This document shows, one piece after another, positions 1 to 6,282 of a stretch of DNA of 13,936 bases. The notes under the pieces were generated by a model. That model had not been told where the DNA came from and did no database searches. It saw only the letters and a program-made list of their open reading frames with translations. The first letter of the stretch is position 1, and each line of letters starts with the position of its first letter. The position numbers and the translations under genes are program-made. Where the stretch lies: the NCBI GenBank assembly GCA_016793185.1, contig JAEUIK010000652.1:1-13936 (forward strand), read 5' to 3'. Origin of the DNA: Planctomycetaceae bacterium (GTDB lineage Bacteria; Planctomycetota; Planctomycetia; Pirellulales; JAEUIK01).

Positions 1-1554
1 CGTGTAGAACGCATCAAAAATCCGGTGCGTGCCTTGCTCGGGCAAGCCGCAGCCGTTGTCGGTCACGGAAATCTCGATCCCGCCGTGGGAGTTTTGCAGG
101 GTCTCCACGCGAACCCACTTGGGCCCAGGCGTGTGTTCCAAGGCGTCGAACGAATTGCAGATCAGGTTGATCAGGACCTGCTGGATCTGGACGCGATCGG
201 CCAGGGTCTCAGACAGTTGCTCCTGGGTGTGGATCGCAAGTCGCACGCCGCGCTGGGTTGCCTCGCCGGCGACGATGCGGATCGCATTGCGGACGACCAG
301 GTTGACGTCCAGCGGGAGCCGCTGCGGCGCACAGTTCTGCACATAGCGTTTCAGGCTGAGCAGGATTTCGGCCGCCCGGGTTGATTCGTCCGCGATGGAT
401 TCTACCGCGTCGATCAAGTCGGGCTGCGGCCGTTCGGCCTGTTGCAACCGGTGGATCGTGCCGCGGGCGAAGTTGCCGATCGCCGAGAGAGGCTGATTCA
501 ACTCGTGGGCGATGCCCGCGACCATCTCCCCCATCGTGTTAATCCGCAGCACGTGCGACAGCTCGGCGCGGCTCTTGCTCAGGGCGATCTCGGCTTGCAA
601 GCGCCGCTGATCGATCTGGTCCAAGTAATGGCTCACCCACCAGACGACCGTGCAAAAAATCGCGATCATGAGCACGCAATGGACCGCCAGGCCGTATTCG
701 GGTGCTAGCAATTCATGCTGTTGCGCTTGGAGCCGGAGCCAACCGACGGTCAGCGACACGACAAAAATCGTGGGGATCATGCGGCGGGTCAGAATGCCCC
801 CTGGGCTGTCGCTGCGGAGCGGCGCCATCAATCCAAAATCCCGGCGGGAGTACAACAGCCCGACGGTCAGCAGCACGAACGACGCGGCAGTGTTCACCGC
901 CATGGAGGACATGGTGTAGATCGAGCCGTAAATCATCTCCACGCCATAGAGGTGGCCGACCGGCGCCAGCGATGCGACGATGAACGGCAACAGAATCGCT
1001 GTTTGCACGAATCGCAGCGCGAGGCGCGATTGGGCCCGGAGGAGCAGGATCGCCGTTCCCAACAGGCAAAAGCTGGTGGAGGTGGCGATTGCCGGGCGCC
1101 CCGGAAAGAAGCGCGGATCCGAGTCGTCGAAGATGAACAACTGGTCGATGCCCGCGTCCCAGTCGAAAACAAACTCGCAGATCGTGACGGCTCCGAGCGC
1201 GACCGCACCCAGGGACGCGACGATTGCCAGCCCCTCTTTCCCTCGGGTTCGCTGCCGCGAGGTTCGCAGTAGCAGCGCACTCCCCAGCAACAAGAAGCCG
1301 ATCGCCGTGTTGATCTTCATCGAGACGAGGCCGTAGACGACGACCTTCAGCCACTCAATCTCGAACACCCAGCCGACGAGCACTCCGACCGCGATGGCGA
1401 TCGTCCCCCAGCCGGCGATGGGAACGATCCGCGGCAGAGCGCGTGAGGACTGCCGCGCGGCCGCGCGGTCGATCAACTCCGACGCGACGGGATCGTCGGT
1501 TGCGGTCTTGCGCGGCTTGAGCAGAGTTGGATTTGCAGTGCCAGACGGCGGCAT
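1..1554 (-). CDS. Membrane sensor histidine kinase with eight predicted TM spans, C-terminus cut off by the window edge
   Basis: Probable inner-membrane sensor kinase that autophosphorylates a histidine and passes phosphate to a response regulator, which is not in this window. The frame is open from an ATG at 1554 to base 1, giving 518 residues. Eight hydrophobic spans fall near residues 43-64, 69-97, 107-127, 157-174, 180-197, 216-235, 257-276 and 287-309. A short linker leads to a HisKA domain with the H-box GIAHELNQPLSAIGNFA; the phospho-acceptor is His350. The HATPase domain follows, with the N-box LICNSFDAL (Asn467), the G1 box DNGCGL (Asp499) and IFDAFYT at the edge. The G2 box and the final 60-80 residues lie outside. 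The H-box is of the FixL/DctB-like type. I see no PAS, HAMP or receiver domain. The ATG has only a weak AGGA upstream. It is divergent from the ECF sigma gene. The input signal cannot be read from sequence. Confidence 0.93.
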   Translation of the reverse strand, partial: MPPSGTANPTLLKPRKTATDDPVASELIDRAAARQSSRALPRIVPIAGWGTIAIAVGVLVGWVFEIEWLKVVVYGLVSMKINTAIGFLLLGSALLLRTSRQRTRGKEGLAIVASLGAVALGAVTICEFVFDWDAGIDQLFIFDDSDPRFFPGRPAIATSTSFCLLGTAILLLRAQSRLALRFVQTAILLPFIVASLAPVGHLYGVEMIYGSIYTMSSMAVNTAASFVLLTVGLLYSRRDFGLMAPLRSDSPGGILTRRMIPTIFVVSLTVGWLRLQAQQHELLAPEYGLAVHCVLMIAIFCTVVWWVSHYLDQIDQRRLQAEIALSKSRAELSHVLRINTMGEMVAGIAHELNQPLSAIGNFARGTIHRLQQAERPQPDLIDAVESIADESTRAAEILLSLKRYVQNCAPQRLPLDVNLVVRNAIRIVAGEATQRGVRLAIHTQEQLSETLADRVQIQQVLINLICNSFDALEHTPGPKWVRVETLQNSHGGIEISVTDNGCGLPEQGTHRIFDAFYT

Positions 1555-1785
1555 ACGTGACGGTCCTGCAGCGGCTCTTGACCGCGCGCTCGGCAGAATT
1601 GTTCCGAGTGGATTGCCAGGGATGTGGGGGGTGACCGGGCTCAAGCTTAGCGACTGCCCCGGCGCTCCTCCAACAGACAAATCCACCCCTTCCGCTTCCC
1701 GCGGCTGCTTGCCACCCGGCCCAATCGGCGGCGGCAACGGGCTGTTCGCCGCGGTATGTGGAATGCCGAAGCATCCGGCGGCGAT

Positions 1786-1805
1786 GTGCTGTCAGGCAAC
1801 AGCAC
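1786..1805. repeat. Perfect 7-bp inverted repeat (hairpin A)
   Basis: Arms 1786-1792 and 1799-1805 (GTGCTGT and ACAGCAC) around a 6-base loop. The ten bases 1782-1791 (CGATGTGCTG) recur exactly at 1960-1969, where they also begin an inverted repeat ending in CAGCAC. It could be an operator pair or an RNA hairpin. Confidence 0.6.
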
Positions 1806-1888
1806 CCATGCGAGTTTATCGCACAGACAAGCGGCCGGATCGACATAAACTGTGGGTGAGCGAATCGCGGCCACAGCCGCACTTGCTC

Positions 1889-1933
1889 AGCCCGCGACCC
1901 CGCCCTGCCCCTGGGGTCCGCGGGCTTTTTTTT
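1889..1933 (+). terminator. Strong Rho-independent terminator on the plus strand
   Basis: The left arm 1889-1901 pairs with 1913-1926, forming 13 base pairs with a single bulged C in the right arm, and an uninterrupted run of eight T follows from 1926 to 1933. Read on the minus strand, no T-run follows the stem, so it should work only in the plus direction. There is no plus-strand gene before it, which suggests an attenuator or the end of a small RNA. Confidence 0.85.
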
Positions 1934-1963
1934 GTCGCATCGGCAGCCGTTTGGGCTATCGAT

Positions 1964-1989
1964 GTGCTGCCGGCGACATGCGGCAGCAC
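1964..1989. repeat. Perfect 9-bp inverted repeat (hairpin B) upstream of the sigma gene
   Basis: Arms 1964-1972 and 1981-1989 are perfectly complementary with an 8-base loop. The left arm and the four bases before it repeat part of hairpin A at 1782-1791. It sits between the terminator and the sigma-factor start, a suitable place for a protein-binding site or a leader hairpin. Confidence 0.6.
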
Positions 1990-2080
1990 GACGCCGAACG
2001 TGGCGAATCGCGGCGGGGCGCTTCTTGCTGTAAGTCGAGAGCCTTCAAATGGTTTGACTTGCATGCCCAATCCCCGTTCA

Positions 2081-2743
2081 ATGGAACGTGTGGAACGAAT
2101 TCTTCCCCAGATCGAGCCTCGCCCCACGACTGAGGCCGGGAACTTCCCGGCCCCCGACGGCGTCCAAGCTGTTGGAACAGCCGTGAGCGACGAACCCCAA
2201 CTCATCCGCGCAAGTCTCGCCGGCGACTCGGCGTCGTTCGGGCGGTTGGTGTGTCGCTATCAAGACCGGCTGTACCACACGGTGGTACACGTGGTCGGTT
2301 CGCGCGAAGACGCCCGGGACCTGGTCCAAGATGCCTTTGTGCAGGCGTTCTTGCGGCTCGAGAGCTTTCAGGGAGCAAGCGCGTTCTACACCTGGCTGTA
2401 CCGGATCGCCCTGAATCTCTCGCTCTCCTGGAAGCGCAAGCAACGACCGATCCAATCGGTCGACCAGGCCCGCGAAGTCTCGGGCAGCGAGCCGATCGAT
2501 CAGGGGGCCCGCCCCGAGCAGAACCTGGACCAGGACGAGCGGGCGGGACAGGTCCGCCGGGCGCTGGCCCAGCTCAGCGACGAACATCGGCAGGTGCTGG
2601 TGTTGCGTGAGATGGAGGGGGCGTCGTACGAAACCATTGCCGCGATGCTGGAGCTGCCGATCGGAACGGTTCGCAGCCGGCTGCACCGGGCCCGGTTGGA
2701 ACTCCGCGACCAACTGCGTGAAGTGCTGCAAGAAAAAGGATAA
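2081..2743 (+). CDS. ECF-type RNA polymerase sigma factor
   Basis: A group IV (ECF) sigma-70 family factor that directs RNA polymerase to a specific promoter set. From ATG 2081 it has 220 residues. Sigma region 2 spans about 52-118, with YQDRLYHTVVHVVG, the core-binding helix DLVQDAFVQAF (80-90) and FYTWLYRIALNLS. Region 4 spans about 155-212, with the helix-turn-helix YETIAAMLELPIGTVRSRLH. Domain homology starts only at about residue 36, so the start is uncertain: ATG 2063 is also possible, and GTG 2183 (186 residues, normal ECF length, a GGA just upstream) is a serious alternative. No start has a good ribosome-binding site. The likely anti-sigma gene follows after 72 bases, the usual sigma/anti-sigma order. 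Its target promoters cannot be named from this window. Confidence 0.93.
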   Translation: MERVERILPQIEPRPTTEAGNFPAPDGVQAVGTAVSDEPQLIRASLAGDSASFGRLVCRYQDRLYHTVVHVVGSREDARDLVQDAFVQAFLRLESFQGASAFYTWLYRIALNLSLSWKRKQRPIQSVDQAREVSGSEPIDQGARPEQNLDQDERAGQVRRALAQLSDEHRQVLVLREMEGASYETIAAMLELPIGTVRSRLHRARLELRDQLREVLQEKG

Positions 2744-2815
2744 GCGAACGAGCGGCGCAGCCGCACCGGAACCTGGCGAGATCAACGAAACGCGTAGCGA
2801 AACGTCCGCACGATC

Positions 2816-4753
2816 ATGAGCGAGCTTCCCAACGACACCTGGATCAGCGCCTACCTCGACGGCGAGCTTACAGCCGCCGAGCGCGCCGAGTTCGAGCGCT
2901 GGCTGGTCGGCCAGCCCGACGCTCAGCGCTTGCTCGAGGAGTTGCGCGCCGTGAGCCAGACGTTGCAGAACTTGCCGCGCGAGACGTTGGAGCCCGACTT
3001 TGCCCGGCGGGTGCTGCACCAGGCGGAGTTGTCGGTTTTGCTCGCCGACGGCAAGCCGCGCGACGCGGTGTTGCCGTTTTCGCCGGACGGCCCGAGCTTG
3101 GCGGGGAACTCTCCCGACGGCAGCGCGGCCGCGGCTCCGTCGCCGGGCGTCGATTGGGGACGTTGGTCGCGCCCCCTGCTCTGGAGTTCGCTCGCGGCCG
3201 CGGCAGCCCTGCTGATCGCGTTCCTGACCCCCTCGACCGAACCGCATTCATCGCTGGCCCGAAACACGCAGACGTTCGAGGTCGCGGAGGCGCCGGCCGA
3301 TGCTCCCGAGAGCTTTGATGTGGACGCGGACGGCGCGAGTGCGTTTGCCCCGCGAGCTGCTAGCGCACCTCCGGACCATCTCGCCAAAGAGGGAATGTTG
3401 CGCAAGGGGGCCGCCGAGGGGGCGATGCCCCGGATGGGGCGCGGCGCGGTGCACGAATCGCCGCTGGGGGTGAACTCCGTCGAACTGCAGGCGGCGCCCG
3501 CACCTGCCGACGGCGAGGCCGACCCGTTCGAAGACGCCGGCCCCCTCAGCCAGAACCTGGTCGTGTTTTGCGAAGTCACTCCCCGCGCGGCGCAAGAGAA
3601 CTACTTCGCGCAGGTCCTGACGCGCAATCAGGTGGCCGTCGAATCTGGCAGATCCCCAGCCCGCGAGTTTGCGGCCCAGGCAGCCGAGGTCCGCGACGAG
3701 TCGGGCCAGGAGAATCTCGAGCGGCCCTTGGCGGAGACATCGGCCGTACAAGCCGGCGCAGAGGGCGCGAGCGGGATGGAGCCGCCGGCGGTGTATATCG
3801 TCGAGGCCTCGCCGCAGCAGCTCGAGAATGTTTTGGCCGAACTACAGAACGACCACACCGACGTACTCACGGTCAACGTCGATCCGGCGCCGCAGGTTCC
3901 GGCCCAGCAGGAATTGACCAACTTCGGGCGCGGCTATGCCGAGCCCGCTGCGCAGGTCGCAGTCCCTGCGGCCGGGGCCGACGCCGTGCAGAGCTATGCC
4001 GAGCCCGCGCCCGCCGCCGCATCGACCGCACCCAGCCCTGCCGGGAATATTCCCGTGGCGCAATCGCCGCCGGCTCCCCCCTTGAATGCCAGCGAGGTGC
4101 CGATCCAGCTCCGGATGGAAAGCGCGAACCGGTTGCGCGGCAGGGCGCAGAATCAGATTCGCAGCCAGATTCCCGTCAAAGATCAACAGCGACTCTACTC
4201 GGCCTTGGAGGATCTCTCGACCGAGGTGCCGGCGGAGGCGCCTGACGAGGCCGCGGCGGCGGGCGTACGCGCGAACCGATCGGTCAACGCCCGAGCGCGC
4301 CAAATCGAGCTCGAACAACTCCGACAGATTGCGGGAGCGTTGCCCGCCGAGGGGTATCAGGCCCCCGCCACTCCGGAACTGACGGTAACTCAGGACCAGC
4401 CCCCCGATCGCGCCGCCAATATTGCCAAGTCGGCGCGGAGTCGCGGTGAGCCGGCCGCGGCCGCGGCGGGAGCAGCCGTCGGTCAACCCGACCGGCGGTT
4501 TGCCAAACCCTGGCAATACCAGGTGGAGTCGCAACCAGCGCGCGCTCCGGCACCAGGGGCGCAGCAGCAGGCAGTTGCGCCCCCACTGCCGACCAGCGCG
4601 GACGCGCCGGCCGAAGAGTCGCGCCCCCAGGAGCCACGGGTGAAAGCCGTCTTTGTGATTCAGGCGGCTCAGGTCCCAGCCGTAAATCTGCCGGCCGACC
4701 AGACGCCCGCGCCGAACGAAGCGCCGGCGCCCGCGGCAACTCCTTCCCCCTGA
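2816..4753 (+). CDS. Likely membrane anti-sigma factor with very long Ala/Pro-rich extracytoplasmic region
   Basis: Predicted single-pass membrane protein of 645 residues that probably holds the preceding ECF sigma factor inactive. Residues 7-54 (from DTWISAYLDGELTAAE) resemble the N-terminal cytoplasmic domain of anti-sigma factors, but the zinc-binding His-Cys-Cys pattern common in that family is absent. One membrane span lies at 120-138 (PLLWSSLAAAAALLIAFLT). The remaining 500 residues should be outside the cytoplasm. They are mostly low-complexity Ala, Pro, Gln and Glu, with two more ordered blocks: about 246-275 (NLVVFCEVTP to NQVAV) and 325-357 (VYIVEASPQQLENVLAEL to the valine-rich VLTVNV). 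These look like two halves of one small domain split by a linker. There is one cysteine in the C-terminal part, Cys252. The role rests on domain order and position after the sigma gene; what it senses is unknown. Confidence 0.82.
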   Translation: MSELPNDTWISAYLDGELTAAERAEFERWLVGQPDAQRLLEELRAVSQTLQNLPRETLEPDFARRVLHQAELSVLLADGKPRDAVLPFSPDGPSLAGNSPDGSAAAAPSPGVDWGRWSRPLLWSSLAAAAALLIAFLTPSTEPHSSLARNTQTFEVAEAPADAPESFDVDADGASAFAPRAASAPPDHLAKEGMLRKGAAEGAMPRMGRGAVHESPLGVNSVELQAAPAPADGEADPFEDAGPLSQNLVVFCEVTPRAAQENYFAQVLTRNQVAVESGRSPAREFAAQAAEVRDESGQENLERPLAETSAVQAGAEGASGMEPPAVYIVEASPQQLENVLAELQNDHTDVLTVNVDPAPQVPAQQELTNFGRGYAEPAAQVAVPAAGADAVQSYAEPAPAAASTAPSPAGNIPVAQSPPAPPLNASEVPIQLRMESANRLRGRAQNQIRSQIPVKDQQRLYSALEDLSTEVPAEAPDEAAAAGVRANRSVNARARQIELEQLRQIAGALPAEGYQAPATPELTVTQDQPPDRAANIAKSARSRGEPAAAAAGAAVGQPDRRFAKPWQYQVESQPARAPAPGAQQQAVAPPLPTSADAPAEESRPQEPRVKAVFVIQAAQVPAVNLPADQTPAPNEAPAPAATPSP

Positions 4754-4803
4754 ACTCTCTCTGCGCCGAGAACGAGCCGCACCTCCAGCGGAGACTCCCA
4801 AGC

Positions 4804-5025
4804 ATGTCCGACGTGACGATCCGTTGCCGCGTGGATGGACCTTACGTGATCGAGGGAGACGTTCGTGTCATCGATCATCACGGAAATCCCTTTCCGGTCG
4901 ACAGCACCAAGCCGGCGATCGCCCTCTGCCGGTGCGGTCATTCGCAGCGGCGCCCCTTCTGCGATGGCTCGCATCGCGGCATCGAGTTCCAGGCCGCCGA
5001 AACCGCGCCGACTCCGGACGGTTGA
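4804..5025 (+). CDS. Small CDGSH-type iron-sulfur protein
   Basis: A 73-residue protein expected to bind a 2Fe-2S cluster, of the same fold class as mitoNEET. The CDGSH motif is complete in CRCGHSQRRPFCDGSH (42-57), giving the usual three-Cys one-His ligands Cys42, Cys44, Cys53 and His57. There is no signal peptide or membrane span, so it is likely cytoplasmic. It is a single-motif, stand-alone member; the first 40 residues form the short strand region typical of bacterial versions. A GGAG at 4790-4793 sits ten bases before the ATG and supports this start. It begins 50 bases after the anti-sigma gene on the same strand and may be co-transcribed with it. The family is linked to redox and iron handling, but the exact role of bacterial members is largely open, and nothing here names a partner. 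Confidence 0.92.
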   Translation: MSDVTIRCRVDGPYVIEGDVRVIDHHGNPFPVDSTKPAIALCRCGHSQRRPFCDGSHRGIEFQAAETAPTPDG

Positions 5026-5381
5026 GCGGCGTGACGCGAGACGCGTCGGGCCGAGGCCTGCCCGGCGAATTTGCCTGAACGGTTCGACTGCGCAACTCGA
5101 CAGAACCGGGCGTAAAGATTTTTGGCTCGCGCGCAGGACGAGCCTCGTTTCGAGATCGGCCCCGCGTAACCGCTTGCGGGAGCGCCGGTTGATGAACGCC
5201 AGCCGAGCTGATCGGCCGCGGATCGCCGCGTGGAAAAGCTGTCGATAAGGGCGTTTTCCTGATTCCGCGGCCCGAATCGGCTGCTAGCCACTCTTGCCAG
5301 CTTGTTCTAGAATCCGCCTCCCCCCGCAGGGAATGGCGCGCACGGTATGGCACGCCGTCTGCCGCGGACTCAGGAGCATGG
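5026..5381. other. Gene-free spacer of 356 bases
   Basis: No credible gene is visible. It holds a short perfect stem (5034-5038 with 5042-5046) soon after the CDGSH stop, without a T-run; a stem 5168-5172 with 5186-5190; an inverted repeat of GGAAAA at 5232-5237 and TTTTCC at 5254-5259; and a candidate promoter at 5285-5313. A ribosome-binding site for the next gene lies at its end (AGGAG, 5372-5376). Confidence 0.6.
5285..5313 (+). promoter_or_regulatory. Candidate sigma-70 type promoter for the 5382 gene
   Basis: A -35 element TAGCCA (5285-5290) and a -10 element TAGAAT (5308-5313) are separated by 17 bases. They match the consensus at four and five of six positions. It lies about 70 bases before the start codon of the next plus-strand gene. 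In GC-rich DNA this AT-rich hexamer stands out, but planctomycete promoters are poorly defined. Confidence 0.4.
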
Positions 5382-6251
5382 ATGATGAAGGAATCGGTTG
5401 GCGAAATCTCGGATACTTCCGCGCCCGACCTGGTTGCGATCGATGCGACATCCGCCACGTACGTGGCGCGTTGGAACCAACTGGTCAGCACGACCAATTG
5501 GGAAAAGGGACGAATCATCAGTCAATGGCGCGCCGCGCTGATCGCGGCCGCGGCCAGTCCGCAGGAATATTCCGACGAAGCCTGGAGTCGGCGGCTGCAA
5601 GGTGTGACGCCGCAACACGTCGGTCGGTTGCGCCGCGTGTGGGAGCGATTTGGCCAGGTGCACACCGACTACGAGCGTCTCTACTGGAGTCACTTTCAGG
5701 CGGCGCTCGACTGGGACGATGCCGAACTCTGGCTCGAGGGCGCGGTGCAGAACCAATGGTCGATCAGCCAGATGCGCAGCCAGCGCGTCGCGGCAGTCAC
5801 TGCCGCGACCGGCGCGCCGCCGGTCGAAGATGCGGAAGCACCCGCCGAGTTCGACTCTCCCGCGGTCGACGCGGCCGATAGCCTGGCGGAGGAAGCTCTC
5901 GACGAGGCATTCCCTGAGGCGACCGGCGAGTCGCACGCCCGCGAGTCGTCGGAGTCGGCCGCCGGCCCGGTCAGCGGCGAGATGGACGATCTCGACGACG
6001 ACGAACCCGCCGCGGAGTCGTGGTCGGAATCGGAGGCGGGCGCTGCCGAGCAGGAATTCGAGCCGGCCGCCGAGATGGTGCGCCCCTTCGCTTCGCTGGC
6101 CGAACTGCCGAGCGACCTGGCCGACGCCTTCGAGTCGTTTAAGCTGGCGAACCTCCGGCACAAGCTGGCCGGGTGGTCCGAAATCTCCCGCGAGGATCTG
6201 CTGCGGGCGCTTGATGCCCTGAAGGAACTGGTGCTGGCCCCGAGCGAATGA
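5382..6251 (+). CDS. Conserved protein of unknown function with acidic linker
   Basis: A 289-residue protein I cannot assign to a named family, though its N-terminal part recalls proteins seen repeatedly in planctomycetes. Residues 27-137 form a Trp-rich, probably helical domain (WNQLVSTTNWEKGRII, then GVTPQHVGRLRRVWERFG at 74-91, then YWSHFQAALDWDDAELWLEG at 101-120). The 74-91 segment could be a helix-turn-helix, so DNA binding is possible but unproven. Residues about 145-232 are a strongly acidic, Ser/Glu/Asp-rich, probably disordered linker. Residues 233-285 form a helical tail (ASLAELPSDLADAFESFKLA). There is no signal peptide or membrane span. AGGAG at 5372-5376 suits either ATG 5382 or the adjacent ATG 5385, the latter with better spacing. 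It stands alone on its strand and is convergent with sppA. Confidence 0.85.
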   Translation: MMKESVGEISDTSAPDLVAIDATSATYVARWNQLVSTTNWEKGRIISQWRAALIAAAASPQEYSDEAWSRRLQGVTPQHVGRLRRVWERFGQVHTDYERLYWSHFQAALDWDDAELWLEGAVQNQWSISQMRSQRVAAVTAATGAPPVEDAEAPAEFDSPAVDAADSLAEEALDEAFPEATGESHARESSESAAGPVSGEMDDLDDDEPAAESWSESEAGAAEQEFEPAAEMVRPFASLAELPSDLADAFESFKLANLRHKLAGWSEISREDLLRALDALKELVLAPSE

Positions 6252-6256
6252 CGGCA

Positions 6257-6268
6257 GGCTCGCGAGCC
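6257..6268. repeat. 12-base perfect palindrome between convergent genes
   Basis: GGCTCGCGAGCC reads the same on both strands. It lies six bases after the stop of the unknown gene and fifteen before the sppA stop. It could form a 4-5 bp stem as part of a two-way terminator, but no T-run follows on either strand. Confidence 0.4.
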
Positions 6269-6282
6269 GGGCCGGCGCGCGA

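Larger units (their letters stand above)
1709..1933 (+). ncRNA. Candidate small RNA or attenuated leader ending in an intrinsic terminator
   Basis: Inferred only from structure. A run of hairpins ends in a strong plus-strand terminator (1889-1933), yet no plus-strand gene lies upstream, so something non-coding is probably transcribed and stopped here. It could be a free small RNA, or a leader whose terminator controls read-through into the sigma gene that starts about 150 bases further on. I compared it by eye with SRP RNA, tmRNA, RNase P RNA, 6S RNA and common riboswitches and saw no match. The 5' end is not defined by any clear promoter, so the left boundary given is simply the first visible stem. 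Confidence 0.3.
1555..2080. other. Gene-free divergent spacer with hairpins, between kinase and sigma factor genes
   Basis: No convincing gene here: the open frames across it are low-complexity and antisense or upstream extensions of the flanking genes. It must hold the start signals of the minus-strand kinase and the plus-strand sigma gene, but I could not find a convincing sigma-70 type promoter for either. Visible structure, left to right: a loose stem 1709-1713 with 1733-1737, a perfect 7-bp hairpin 1786-1805, a 7-bp inverted repeat 1813-1819 with 1845-1851, a strong intrinsic terminator 1889-1933 on the plus strand, and a perfect 9-bp hairpin 1964-1989. Confidence 0.7.

Noticed and set aside
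1690..1745. SRP RNA-like string on the minus strand (GCAAGCAGCC preceded by GGCCGGG)
   Set aside because: The conserved GGAA-type loop and the opposite side of the symmetric internal loop are missing, so it is probably chance.
1355..1882. Minus-strand open frame of 175 residues
   Set aside because: It overlaps the 5' part of the kinase in another frame, and its Arg/Ser-rich composition is typical of shadow frames in GC-rich DNA.
1394..2062. Upstream extension of the sigma-factor frame by some 220 residues
   Set aside because: It runs antisense through the kinase gene, has no domain, and crosses a strong terminator; sigma homology begins only near 2186.
2078..3247. Long minus-strand open frame of 389 residues
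   Set aside because: It is antisense to the sigma and anti-sigma genes, which have clear domains; the GC-rich codon pattern creates it.
3842..4801. Minus-strand open frame of 319 residues opposite the anti-sigma tail
   Set aside because: It mirrors low-complexity Ala/Pro codons as Arg/Gly-rich sequence with no family resemblance.
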